A stretch of 64,000 bases of DNA from Phallusia mammillata (lineage: Eukaryota > Chordata > Ascidiacea > Phlebobranchia > Ascidiidae), in assembly GCA_003260075.1 (NCBI GenBank), contig QLIY01000074.1, forward strand, positions 62,001-126,000, written 5' to 3'. Below the pieces are notes generated by a model. That model worked only from the letters and a program-made list of their open reading frames with translations, had not been told where the DNA came from and did no database searches. Shown piece after piece: positions 46,608 through 58,310 of this stretch (positions within the stretch are counted from its first letter, which is position 1; every line of letters begins with the position of its first letter). The translations under genes and the position numbers were made by a program.

Positions 46608-49600
46608 CATGATTAAAGATACAAACTTGACAGTCCAGCCATAAATCCGTAAGATATTTCAAAACATCTTGAGCTAAAATATAACTGCAGGAGGACTTTT
46701 GCATAATTTTGTGTTCACAGACTAATTCAGTTATTCACAGAATCTGTTCAAATGAATAGATATTGTAAAGTCATTTATCAAAAAAATCATGTTCCTTTGT
46801 ACATTAAGTTTAAGTTGTTAATGTTTTTACCTCTCTGCCACGAACTACGAGACAAAATTTCGATTTTCTGAGGTACTCCATGTAAGTATTGGGTTTTAGC
46901 TGTGATGTTTTGATCACAAAGTCTTCATCCATTGACCATTCATTCCAAACTGTTGGACGAATTCTTCCACTTTTAACAAAAATTGACCAGTTACAGAAAA
47001 TAGAAGACAAAAATGTACAATTGAAAGGTTTTTGTTTTAGGTTTACCATATTTCACAAGAAAGGGGTAACAAAGTATTTATTGGTTTAGACAAGTTTACA
47101 GCACCTAAGCTTCTATTTAAAAAAACATTTGGCAATGATTCCCACTCTTCAAAGCTAGAATGACTATATTTCTTAAGAAAAGTGTAGTGGCAGTGCCAAA
47201 AAGGGTCTATTGAGTACTTAGCATCATAGTCTGCAGTACCACAGCAAAATTTGTTATTTAAAATGAATAAAATAATCAGTTTGTCAGTATTGTGTTGCTA
47301 ATGTGCCTTTACAAAGCTAAAGACCACCTCTGTACAATTGGCAACATCGAAGTAAGCATTGTAGTTCTGAAATTTATTTTAAAACACTTAACACACTAAG
47401 GGCAAAAACAAATATTGGTGGAGAGCATCATGACAAGTACAAAAACTAAAAATATCTTGTTGACTTTTCAGGAACTAGCACATAGTGTGGGGTGCAAGCA
47501 TGCGAATGTTTACTTTGACAGGGCAAAGACAAAGGGCTTCACTCACCTCTTTAAGTCGCCTGCGAAAAACGCAAACACCGTTCGGGTGACAGGATCAACA
47601 CTGGCACCACCCTGAGTGATTCTGGCCAAACGATGTAGTCCCGGAGAAACACTAGGGGGAAGGCTAATGTCCTGAAAAGTAGAATTCATGTTTAAGTACC
47701 ATTTTATAATGTAAACATTTCGTGGTAGGTACCAGTTTATGTTGGCTTTATTAAATTGTGGGCCATCCATTAATGCAGGGTCCGCAAATACTTTTTGGCG
47801 CGACCCTAAAAACATTTTCTAAATTCTTGCGACACAAGCATTTTGCAAAATTATTCTAAATTCTCGCGACCCAAGCATCAAGGGGGGGGGGGGGTCTGTA
47901 AACATTTCATGGTAGGTACCAGTTTATGTTAGCTTTATTAAATTGTGGGCCATCCATTAATGAATAATAAACACTTATTGCATGTAAATTTGCTGAACTT
48001 AAGTGCTCTTACTTACAGGCACTTAAGTGCTCTTACCTATATTAACAATTAAGTTATAATCATTAACAATTAAAATAAATAATTCGACTGTTTTTGCATG
48101 GCCAAGTAACAGACAGTAGAACAATTATTTTTTTACTGTTTTGTTTTGTATACTTTTTTTGCTTATCAGTCAGTGTCACTATGTTAAAGATATATTAGTA
48201 AAGCATGAGTATCACCTACAAAAAGTATTGTTGCCAAAACACCACAACCTATAACCAATATTTTTCACATAGATAAGCAAAAATATGAGATGAACAAAAT
48301 TGGAAAAAGATTACAATACACATTTGGGTTATAGACCGACCTTATGTGGAATGAAATAAGGGTCTTCATAGTCTGCTGTGTTCACCAAAGCTATTGCATT
48401 TTTCAGAACATCAGAACCAACTTTTGCACCAATATCGTGAGCGCAGATGTAGAAGTGGTCCGACCCGCCGGACCATGACCAATATGGATGACTGCACACA
48501 GCAAAATACACACGGTAAGCTTAAGGCAACAATGGGTACCGAAAAGATAAACAAATAAAAGAGTGTGTTTTCATAAGTTAGGGTATGTTAATTGGATAAT
48601 TGAGTACATATCATAATATTATTTAAGGGTTTATGGATGCTGTCAGCAAATAAAAATTCAGTGCAATTTGCAAAACAAGATGCAGTAAAAAACAATGTTG
48701 TATCTGAATGTAAGTTATAATAAATATATTATAATAGATAAACAAAACTTATTTTAAAGCAGCATAAAGAATCAAAACATTTTTTCAGTACAGCTTTAAT
48801 ATAGTAGATGATGTAACTGCATTGTAACACCTAAAACGCTGACTGTCTTACAAATAACACTATTGTTTAATACAAAATTCAAAAATACCCATTGTTGAGG
48901 GTAAAGCAATTAAAAATTGTAAAATAGTTGCTATTAAAAAAAAATTGTAAAAATAGTTGCTAACTTTTTTGGTTGAGTGAAATATAAAATAAGCTATTAA
49001 GTCTACCATAAATCCGATTCGTTAATAAATCCACCCATTTATGCAGGAGTAAAAGTAGTGGTAAACCATTATGTCAAAACAAATCTCTATCTCTAACAAA
49101 ATAGAATACAGATATTGTAGTCCTTGTTACATGCAACATTCCTTTATAAACAGCAACGCACACAAAGACATTGAAACAGGCAATATGCAGTTAATTTTAT
49201 TCGGTTTTTCAGGACCTACTTTTGTTTAATTTCGGAGAGAATCTGTCCCAGTATTTTCTTAGCCTCAATAACCCCTTCATGCTCTGTCGAATAGTCAAGG
49301 ATGTACGAAGAACATCGGATAGGGATGAAAAAGAATGTTGCTTCATTGGGATTCTAAAAACAAAGTCATGAAAGTATGCAACATATGACTCCATTGAAAC
49401 TTACAAAACTACAGCGTGAAAATTGAATATCTCATTATAAATGGGGTATAGTAGAAATGCCTTGTTTTGCTATTGAGCGCTTTTGTAGAAACTTATGTGA
49501 CCCATAACACTACATACTTGTAAGTTCAATATTTGAAAAACATTAGGCTCAAATAGTGCAAAAGTGACACAGCATGTTTTGTTATACAGTCCAGCAGTTT

Positions 49601-52124
49601 AACATTGCTATTGTTAGCAATGACATGTACAAAATTATTTGAACATGTAGCTATTATGTTGGATAAAATATATATAGCACATAGTCAAACTGTTGACAAA
49701 ATGGAAAAAAAAACATTTTATGTTTTTATTTTATGGATGTGCTATTGTATTATAATAACAAAACAAATTTATGTTTTGCTATAGGTCATGCGGTCCCAAG
49801 CATATTAAATTGCCACCTGTAAAACTAATCCTCTTAAGAACAGGTTATTGTGTCCATGTATTGAAAGTGGAATTTGCTTTATATAGGTTATGACAACAAA
49901 ACCAGACAGAGAATGGATCCAGTAAGATGAAACAGGTGGTAGAACCAGACCGTTATGTGCCTTACATAAATAAATAATAAGAAACAGACATAATACCATT
50001 TCAAAGCCATTGGCATATAAAGGGACATAGATTGTAATAATCAAACTAAATCTAAAATGCATTTTGTTTCAAAACACTAAAACATTGCAACAATTATTGA
50101 TCATTTTATGCAATGCAGCAGTAATTTTTTTTGTCAAGTAAGTAAGTAACTACATAAGGTTAAACAATAAACTTTGCACAATAGTTTTAATGTTAGTAAC
50201 ACTAAGACGACATGACAAAAAACTACAAGCATAGAATACCTAGGCAGTGTTGTGTTGACTATTGTTAAATTGTGTTTAAATTGGTGGTGTTTTGTTGTTT
50301 AGTAATTTGTGAACCAGCAAACAAAGGAATTAGTGGTAACATGATCTAACTTACCTGCGTCACAAACGCTGACTTTAAAAGTTGTTCGACAAACACTCTC
50401 TCTGTTTCGTAACCACCAATACGGCGAGGATGATGCTCAAGACCTATCGCCATGTCATAGACATAAATCTGTAAAAAGCAAAATATTTTTTTAGTGTACA
50501 AGTGTAACAGGCATGTTACATAGCAACACAATTGCGCTAAAACAATCACCAAGTCAGAAATAGCTGCACAATGTTGAAACATTATGAAGCGCATAAAAGT
50601 GGAGGGCACATTTGGTGGAAGAAATCTAACCTACATCATCATTACAAGGCGTTATGTGACTGGGACTCACAAAAAAATGAGGTTAACGCATTGTGGGCAA
50701 ACTCAGATATATTACACATGGTTTAAACATAAACAACTGCATTTAAAAACATTATTCATAATAGGAACAAAAGTGGTTGTCATATACAACTTACTTTCAT
50801 ATTTGAGATAAATGATCTGTATTCAGTTTGAACATTTGATGGCTGGTTTGACTTCTGAAAATAAAAGTTTTACAAGCTCTTTAGTGCTTAGCACAGCCAG
50901 CAAGTTTTGCATAACACAAAAACTTACCCCGGGCCCAAGAGGTTCTTGTCTTACATACAAATCAGCAGGTCCGTGTTGATATGAAGATACGGATGTTTTC
51001 AACCAACCATTGCTATTGAATCCTAAAAAACAGTAATGTTATTTCATGAATTAAGTTCTAATGAAATGCATCCCAAATATAACTGCAAATCACTTTACAT
51101 ACCTCGACATTCATCAAACAGGTCACACACCCTTTTCAAAGTTGCCAAATCATTGGTTTGTATATGAATAAGATCCTGTTAAAAATCAATTGAATTTAAA
51201 TCTAAAAAAAAGGTTTACACCAAGAATAGATAATATGCACAAAATCAATAGGTAGTTGTTTTCCGAAACTAATTGTCAACAAGATAAAAAAAGATTTAGA
51301 TTGTTTAGATTTGCTACATCGACTTGTGTATGTATGAATTTTTGTTCTTTTTGCTTAAGTTTGTAAACATGTCCATGCAACAACATTAAGAAACACTGAA
51401 TAAACATTAGTTTGTCAGGTGCATCTAAACGCAAAGCATTACAAAATGTACATGGAAACATGAAGATGGTCGCTTTAAGTTGAATTCGACAGAAGAATTA
51501 TACACTTAAATTTCACTTTAGTGATAAAATATTACTAAAATTAAACTTACATGTCCATCAATGTCTCTTTCTCTTATTAAACTATAGTGATGTTCTACCA
51601 AAACCTTTCCTGGACATGTGTTGTCCACATTCGAACTACAAGTTGCTTTTGTTTTCTGCATGATAAATCACAATAATGGTTTAAAGATCTGAATTAACTT
51701 GTTTGTTAATGCTGAACTTTTGAATGGTTGAAACCAAAACTGAAGTAAAATTGTTTAAATTTGGTTTTAATCTTGTTGAAGAGATATATATAGTATTAGG
51801 TTATTTCCAATTTTATATTGTACTGGTTTAGTTCTTCAAGTAAATTAACAGGTTGAAGGAATTTAATGGTTCATTTCTGCAGTACAAACCAACAACATAA
51901 TCCTTAATGTGAAATAAAATATGGAAAAGTACTACTAATTATAATTGTTGATTGAATAGTTTAAAGATACCTGTACTCACATTTGGTGGAAGCAGCATAA
52001 CAAGTAACACAACCAAAACAGAGAGAAGAATCATTAAAACCACTAAAGAAAAGGGTAATCTCGACATAAGCAGGGGTTTCCTTGCATAGGGATTTGGCAA
52101 CTTGTTTCTTTCATTGCTTCCCAT
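42258..52124 (-). CDS. Exostosin-family (GT47) glycosyltransferase, plant/protist-like type, 12 exons
   Basis: Exons 52124-51981, 51655-51551, 51175-51103, 51022-50928, 50854-50795, 50468-50355, 49353-49220, 48491-48341, 47671-47547, 46969-46831, 45716-45585 and 42488-42258 join in phase to 1503 nt, 500 residues plus TAG. Exon 1 gives a type II anchor: a short basic cytosolic tail, then a hydrophobic span of about 22 residues (24-46). The lumenal part has a Cys pair with GFNSNGWLK (PAN-like, inferred). The GT47 domain follows: IYVYDM, NPNEATFFFIPIRCSSYI, HPYWSWSGGSDHFYICAHDI, DISLPP, VFAFFAGD, RGREVWSPRLVESLFAGCVPVI and IVDWNQFSIIVPENE. These are the landmarks of the catalytic region, including the nucleotide-sugar binding RxRE...SPRLxE...GCVPV part. 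Known GT47 enzymes act in the Golgi on polysaccharides or proteoglycans. The acceptor here cannot be read from sequence. The last intron is 3.1 kb. Confidence 0.86.
44568..44812. repeat. Allelic overlap in the last GT47 intron, gap at 44687-44696
   Basis: The left copy ends ...CAAGGATTACCTG and the right copy repeats the preceding block up to CAAGGATTACCTAGC. Confidence 0.75.
46532..46606. other. Scaffold gap written as 75 G
   Basis: It lies in the intron between GT47 exons 10 and 11. Poly-glycine and poly-proline frames here are artefacts. Confidence 0.85.
47706..47965. repeat. Allelic overlap with a truncated hAT insertion in the left copy, gap at 47882-47894
   Basis: 47706-47775 recurs at 47895-47963. 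After CCATTAATG the left copy enters a hAT-like end (CAGGGTCCGCAAA, 47776) and then the gap; the right copy continues with unique sequence. Confidence 0.75.
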
Positions 52125-53253
52125 GTTGTTTTCTTCCCAATATCACTTTGCTAGCCTATGGCATTACTGATATCAGTTTACTTAGGTAAAAGACAAACTC
52201 AACTCATGATTTGTCTATTCCACCAATCTTTCAACCTTTTTCACTACAACCTTAAAACAACATTGACTTTAAACGGATGGAAATAGCGCCGATGTATTAA
52301 AACTACAATCAAATCAACTCATACAATAACAAAACACGTGTAAATGGTGTTTACAAGGACATTTAGGTCAATTACCAAACTAGGTACACACGCCGCTCTC
52401 TCAAGATTGTTGCTAATTTGCGCTTTGATAATTAATGGTCGTCCCAACTTTGCGTCTCGGCAGAAAGTCCGTGAGCTGAGCAACAAAACACACACACCCA
52501 CCACAACTTAATGGACCCGCCTACTTCCTCATGTTTTCGACTGGCCCTTGACACGGGAAATCACCCGATAAAGTTTTAACTCTCTAGCGCTCACCAACGT
52601 AAATAAATCTATTTGAGATTGTTTCGCTAGGTAAAAAGCATTTTAAAATGTAAAAAGCTTTCCAGCGTTTGATTTAAAGGTTAAACTCAAGATTTCATCA
52701 GGTAAATTCTTTATAGCACAGTGTAGGCTAGCTGCAGCGCGTTTACGGTAGCTGTGCGCTTCCATTTCCAATTTGATGTCTGTTCTAGTAGTGAAATAGT
52801 GAAGCTTTGTTTTAATTAAACTTGCAAAAAAAATAAATGAATTTAGCTCAAAATTTGAAAAATGAACATCTTTTACCCAGAACAGAATACAATACAATCA
52901 GTGGTTCCCAACTTTTTTTTTTACTTTTTACGACCCCCTTTGAAGGTTTTCTAACACATCGCGACCCCTTTACAAACATATAAAAAAGTTTTACTACCAG
53001 ATCGCGACCCCCAGGAAACATTGGAATGCAATTCTGGTTTATTTTGGTTGGTGAAGTAAACGAATGAAATATAACGTAGACCACACTATCAGAGACTTAT
53101 TTACAATTCAATACGAAAAAACATACCAACAAAATTAAAAAAAACATACATTTCGAATATATCGTGGTCACATAAATATCAACAAAATAAAGCACCAGTT
53201 GGACAATCAGCAAAAACAACTCGAGTATAAAGTTATTTCGTTCACTGCTCAAA

Positions 53254-56051
53254 CTATGGTTTGGAAGTTTTGCACTCCTTGGGATCAAACACACTATCAT
53301 CGGTGGAAGTAGATCTGCAGGTATAACCATTTGTATAGGGAAAACATTCTCCCGCATAGGTAACTGTGACCATCTCTGTGATATTGCAAGCATTCGCCTG
53401 AGTTTCACCAGATGGCGGCCCTGAGCAAATAAGAGTGATAATAAATATAAGAAACTTTAATAAAGAGTGAGCTTTAGTACATGGGCGCCGGCACGTATAG
53501 GGGCAAAAGGGGTCCGATTTTTCCGCTGACAAGGCTGATCCGATTATTAATAGGTTGCACAGTTGTGCGCAGCAGGCCCGGAATTGTGGCTCAAACCCAG
53601 TGGTGTGATTCAATTGTTTGTCAGCCAGTTCTATCACAAAAGTCATATTTTTCAGCCGGTTCCGTTACAAACATTCAATTTTCAGTAACCAGTAATGCTA
53701 ACCGGTTCGCTGATCTCATAAAATTTCCTGAGACCGTTCAATAGAACTGGTGCAAACCGACTGAATCCCACCACTGCTCAAAACTAACCCCGACCGAACC
53801 CAATGTTATTGCAAAGCGAAGCGTCAACCATCGGCGAAATTTCAGCCGAGTGCGAAGTCTAGCCAGAATCAAGCCCATTTCATTCCAATTTAACCCCAGA
53901 CGCAATGTCTTTATAAACTAAAGCCTGAATTAGGCTCGAAAGTACGATAAACCAGCACGGTAAAATTATGACCGAATGTGCAGTCAGGTCCAAATCAAGC
54001 CTATTCTGACTTAAGTCCGCACCAAAAATCCCGGCGCGACTTATAATCAGAGCCCGAAGAATCACTTTACCAGCAGGAAATAGTGCTTGTTTGAATAAAT
54101 CTCACCTCTGACAAGACTTCTCACAAACGCGAGGAGGGCTTCGGGTCGCGGATTTGTCCTCAGATTTTGCTTCAGCACTTCCTCGGTGAACAAATACATG
54201 CAATCGGGGTGAAAGATCATTGAACGGGGGTCACTGCCACTACACAAACAAACCACTTGTTGAGGTTAAAAATATTAGCCGTGGTTAACTCCATCGTATC
54301 GCTTTGAAGCTAAATTGGCACAAAATATATATTTAGACCCTCTCAAAGTAATTGATGAATGTTATTTCCAAGTCAGGACCTAATTTGGCTGACCAATCAC
54401 GTCACAGTATTTTACGTGACATAATCAGTTGATTACATAAAATTCTACTTGCGACAAGCAATGAAAATTTTCGGAGGAAATTAATGAAGCCTGATATAAA
54501 TATTGCATTATGCTTATGTCAAAAAACAAAAAAAATATACAATTATAAGCAAGCACCACTGTTAGTTTACAAAGGCTATATTTCAAATTTCCTGCGCATA
54601 AGTTATGATAGGTATAGAAAGTTTCTTCGAATTTAGACATAACCACAAGGACACACCTGTGTCTGTGTTTACCGGTGTTTTAATCCAGATTACTCAATCT
54701 TAAAGTCCAAACAACGATTTATATTCCTGATTGGCCTTGGGCATTGCAGATACACAAGCCTCACGTTTAGCTGAAGACAATGCAATGCAATTCATAACTT
54801 ACTTTTTCGGGTTCGACTCCATACAAACAGGCATGCCTTGTGCGTTTTGACAAACTCCAGGAAAATCGCGTTCAACGACGACTTCTACTTTGCACGGCTT
54901 TCTGGGCTGCGTAAATGTATAAAAGCGTAAAATTAAGTGTGAAGATTGAATTACGCCTTTCGCAAAAGCTTTTGATGGCTTTAAATAAGCATACGCGTTT
55001 TTTCCTAGCCAGAACCAAAATCGTAGCCTAAGTCGGGACGGGCATACTTTTTTTCGGGTTCAGGCTAAAGTTTTTATTATGTACATTTGTATTGTAACTT
55101 TGGTTAAATCTTACTTTTTAGGACTAGTTTCGGTTGTTGTTGTTGTTTTTTTAAATCTGGGTTCGTGCTTAAATTTTGAACCCGTTTCAAGTTTGATTTA
55201 GAAAACCATTGATCAAAGAGCGTTTTTTCCTCATTCTGAAATGACTTTTTTCCAGATTCTTAAATGTAACCGACTAAAAACCTTGACAAGTCTGAAGTCG
55301 TCTACTGTTTTTTTTATGTTTAGACATATATTTCGCCTAAGCAACAGGCATCATGAGTATCTAAAAACAAACGACGGGGGCAACGTTGGGGGGGGGGGGG
55401 ATTTTTTTCGGGTTCAGGCTAAAGTTTAAGTGAAACAGGACTTCACACACGATTATGTACATTTGTATTGTAACTTTGGTTAAATCTTACTTTTCAGCAC
55501 TAGTTTCGGTTGTTATTTTTTAAATCTGGGTTCAGGCTTAAATTTTGGACCCGTTCCAAGTTTGATTTAGAAAATCATTGATCAAAAAACGTTTTTTCCT
55601 TATTCTGAAATGCATTTTTTCCAGATTCTTAAATGTAACCGACTAAAAACCTTGACAAGTATTTCGCCTAAGTAACAGGCATCATGAGTATCTAAAAACA
55701 AACGACGGGGGCAACGTTGGGGGAACCAGTCAGGTTGGAACCTTAAACTTAAGTCTAAGCCCTGTCCAACCCGAAACCGACGCGATCAAGTTAGAACTCA
55801 AAAGTCAGCAATAGCAACCACACATGTTTATTATACAAAGTTTTTGTAAATTTCAAAAATACCTCAGAGTTTTGACAGCCTCCGTTGGCTTGAATCTGTA
55901 ACTGTTGTCTTCTTACGTAGAGGTTCCACATTGCCTGGCTGACCGATTCCCTTAAATCGCTTGGTACTTCACGGGGCATTACACACAAGCCCGATGCAGC
56001 AACAACAAACACCACTAACAAAGAGATCGTTGAAAGAAGCAGTTTGCACAT
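53254..56051 (-). CDS. Secreted cysteine-rich protein of unknown family, 4 exons
   Basis: Exons 56051-55863, 54906-54803, 54239-54106 and 53420-53254 join in phase to 594 nt, 197 residues plus TAG. Residues 1-22 form a clear signal peptide (MCKLLLSTISLLVVFVVAAS). The mature part has about ten cysteines in spaced clusters (GGCQNSE, KPCKVEVVVE, GVCQNAQGMPVCME, HPDCMYLF, NACNITE, GECFPYTNGYTC, KECKTSKP) and one NIT glycosylation site. There is no transmembrane segment, so it is probably secreted. I do not recognise the family. The spacing could fit a growth-factor-like or cystine-stabilised fold, but no specific signature is visible. It lies in tandem upstream of the GT47 gene, 1.1 kb away, on the same strand. 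Confidence 0.68.
53598..53776. mobile_element. hAT-like MITE, second copy of the CAGTGGTGGGATTCAG type
   Basis: Left end CAGTGGTGTGATTCAA, right end CTGAATCCCACCACTG. Flanks are CTCAAACC and CTCAAAAC (7 of 8). It lies in the intron between exons 3 and 4 of the secreted Cys-rich gene. Confidence 0.75.
55056..55720. repeat. Allelic overlap in intron 1 of the secreted Cys-rich gene, gap at 55388-55400
   Basis: 55056-55387 recurs at 55401-55720 with substitutions and indels. Confidence 0.8.
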
Positions 56052-56082
56052 TTTTTCACTTTCTGTTAGCTCCTAACTTGGG

Positions 56083-56354
56083 TATTTTTTCTGTAAACTA
56101 CAAAAAGTAATTTCATAATAAAATGTTTGTTTAGTTTTCTGCAGGCAAAAGGCCAAAAGTAGGCAAATAAATACACCAGTGGCAGAAAAAACATTAAAAG
56201 GCTATTTTGTTTAAGGGGGGGGGGATTTTTCTGTAAACTACAAAAAGTTATTTCATAATAAAATGTTTGTTTAGTTTTCTGTAGGCAAAAGGCCAGAATT
56301 AGGCACATAAATACACCAGTGGCAGAAAAAACATTAAAAGGCTATTTTGTTTAA
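56083..56354. repeat. Allelic overlap upstream of the secreted Cys-rich gene, gap at 56215-56224
   Basis: 56083-56214 recurs at 56225-56354 nearly unchanged. Confidence 0.8.
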
Positions 56355-56636
56355 ATGTACGATAGATTTAAACAAATAAAGAATATTTAAGACTATTTGT
56401 ACGATAAAGACTATTCAGTTTGTACTTATAAAAAAACACTTTTTAGAGACAAGTCACATCAACAAATAACTACATTATTTATAAACCAACAGTTCTTTTT
56501 TGTATCATATTCAGATCCTTAAATCAAGTCGACAATATAGGTACATTATTAAGGTCATACGCTTATTTAATCACTTGGTTAACATTTCCCATCGATAACA
56601 GAGACCTCCACTAGAACCATAGCTTGGATATACTTA

Positions 56637-56665
56637 CCTGCCTACCGAGAACACGTTTTTATATC
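56637..56665 (-). promoter_or_regulatory. Possible TATA element and tiny 5' leader exon for the secreted Cys-rich gene
   Basis: On the minus strand a TATAAAA-like motif (about 56656) is followed by a short stretch and a strong donor (GGCAG|gtaagta, about 56637). Just upstream of the ATG at 56051 there is an acceptor (ctaacag|AAAGTG, about 56064). These could form a leader exon and 5' UTR intron. In ascidians such an acceptor could instead receive a trans-spliced leader. The motif to donor distance is short, so this is tentative. Confidence 0.25.
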
Positions 56666-57212
56666 AGCAATCGGTAGTCTGCTGTCTTATATCATTTGAA
56701 AGTGATTGCGGCAGACGGAGTGATAACATTGGTGCTGACAGTTGGGAGGTCGAAAATGTTTCGTGGGAAAAATTTGTATGTAAAGTTTATTTTGGATATC
56801 TTCTCGGCGACGAAATCTTTCTTGTTGAGGCGCTGACTGGATGATGACTTGATGCTGTTGACAAAGATTTTTTCTTGATTTCTAACTGGTTTAGCGACGG
56901 TTGGATTAATCTGTTACATTATCAGCGGTGGGATTAGATGTAGTGACGCAGAAAAGGTCATAGTAATATTTAGGATTTCGGTTACTTCAGGTGTCCAGTT
57001 GGAAAATTCATGCAAAACGGACACAAACAAACACAACAGCCGTCACTGATTTCGGCGAAGCTGGTGTTTTCTCATGTTGAAATCTATACCACTAAATTAA
57101 AATACGTCGCAATACATCAGTTCCATTTCCGAAAAATAAAACCTCAATCAAGACTCAAGTCATAAACAACAGCCAAGTTTGGCGTGCTGCCCAACTCCTT
57201 GTGGGGGGGGGG

Positions 57213-57375
57213 CAAGACTCAAGTCATAAACAACAGCCAATTTTGGCGTGCTGGCCAACTCCTTGTGTACGTCTTCTGCTCCAGACAGCACATAACTTAG
57301 CGTAAACAGCAATATAAGATAACAATCAGCAGGTAATGTATCTATAGCAGCAGGGGTTCGATCTGAACCGCACAT
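57213..57375 (-). CDS. Short ORF with hydrophobic segment, doubtful
   Basis: The ATG at 57375 opens a reading frame with a hydrophobic stretch (CYLILLFTLSYVLSG) followed by HKELASTPKLAVVYDLSL. It runs into a 10-base gap (57203-57212), and the allelic copy at 57150-57202 ends the frame in a stop shortly after, giving about 55 residues. No flanking splice evidence or homology is visible, so it may be chance. Confidence 0.15.
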
Positions 57376-57414
57376 TATCGTGTCTCACCAATAATCCGTA
57401 TCCGTTCACACAGT

Positions 57415-58310
57415 ACATCGATAAGAAGCTGCTGATGCCTTGTTTCTCACAGTCTGTCAGAGATAATTTGTACACAAGCAAAGACTGGAATATTTCATGT
57501 CAATATGTTTTCATGACTGACCCACCTTATTTGCATGTTTAGAGATTAGAGCAAGTGTTCACACAAAACATTGGGGGGGGGGGGCAGCGATAAGAAGCTG
57601 CTGATGCCTTGTCTCTCACAGTCTGTCAGAGATAATTTTTAAACAAGCAAAGATTGGAATATTTCATATCAATATGTTCTCATGACTGACACAGCTTATT
57701 TGCATGTTTAGAGATTAGAGCAAGTGTTCACACAAAACATTGCACCAATTTTGCAATAACTCTCTTTACCTATTTTACTTTAATCTTCAAACAAAATCAC
57801 GATTTCTAAACTAAGTTAGTAATAGGCAAATTTATATTGCCAACACACACAATAAGCGGTTTAATGATAGAAACGTATTTTTACCTGACGTTGTAGCCGG
57901 ATTCAATGGTATTTATTGTTTAATTGGAGGAACTTAGTATTTATTTTGCAATGTTGAGCTTAGCATAAGATAATATTCCATTACTTGGAATACCACCTAT
58001 AGTAGGGGGGGGGGCTTTGAAGGAACTTAGTATTTATTTTGCAATGTTAAGCTTAGCATAAGATAATATTCCATTACTTGGAATACCACCTATAGTATTT
58101 CCCAAAATCCAGCGAAACTACTTCAAATCGCATTTAAATGACGCAGTTTTTGTTTACTTTCGAGTCCAAAATTGTATGTTCGGAAGTAACCTAAATAAAC
58201 ATTTTCCTCTTTTGGGTTTGGTGCCTTTGGGGGGGGGGATTCCAGTCCAAAATTATATCTCCGGAAGTAACCTAAATAAACATTTTCCTCTTTTGGGTTT
58301 GGTGCCTTTT
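57415..58310. repeat. Three successive allelic overlaps (gaps at 57573-57584, 58005-58014, 58229-58238)
   Basis: 57415-57572 matches 57585-57742; 57929-58004 matches 58015-58096; 58162-58228 matches 58239-58310. Each is the same dovetail pattern around a run of about 10 G. Confidence 0.75.

Noticed and set aside
46424-46704. Poly-glycine and poly-proline frames on both strands
   Set aside because: Caused by the 75-base G run at 46532-46606.
56625-56645. Possible U1 snRNA start (ATACTTACCTG)
   Set aside because: The following sequence does not continue as U1. It is the reverse complement of a normal splice donor (CAG|gtaagtat).
1391-58310. A burst of recent tandem duplications
   Set aside because: Each duplication is centred on a G run and is a contig-end overlap with allelic differences. 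No independent tandem copy lacks a gap between its parts.
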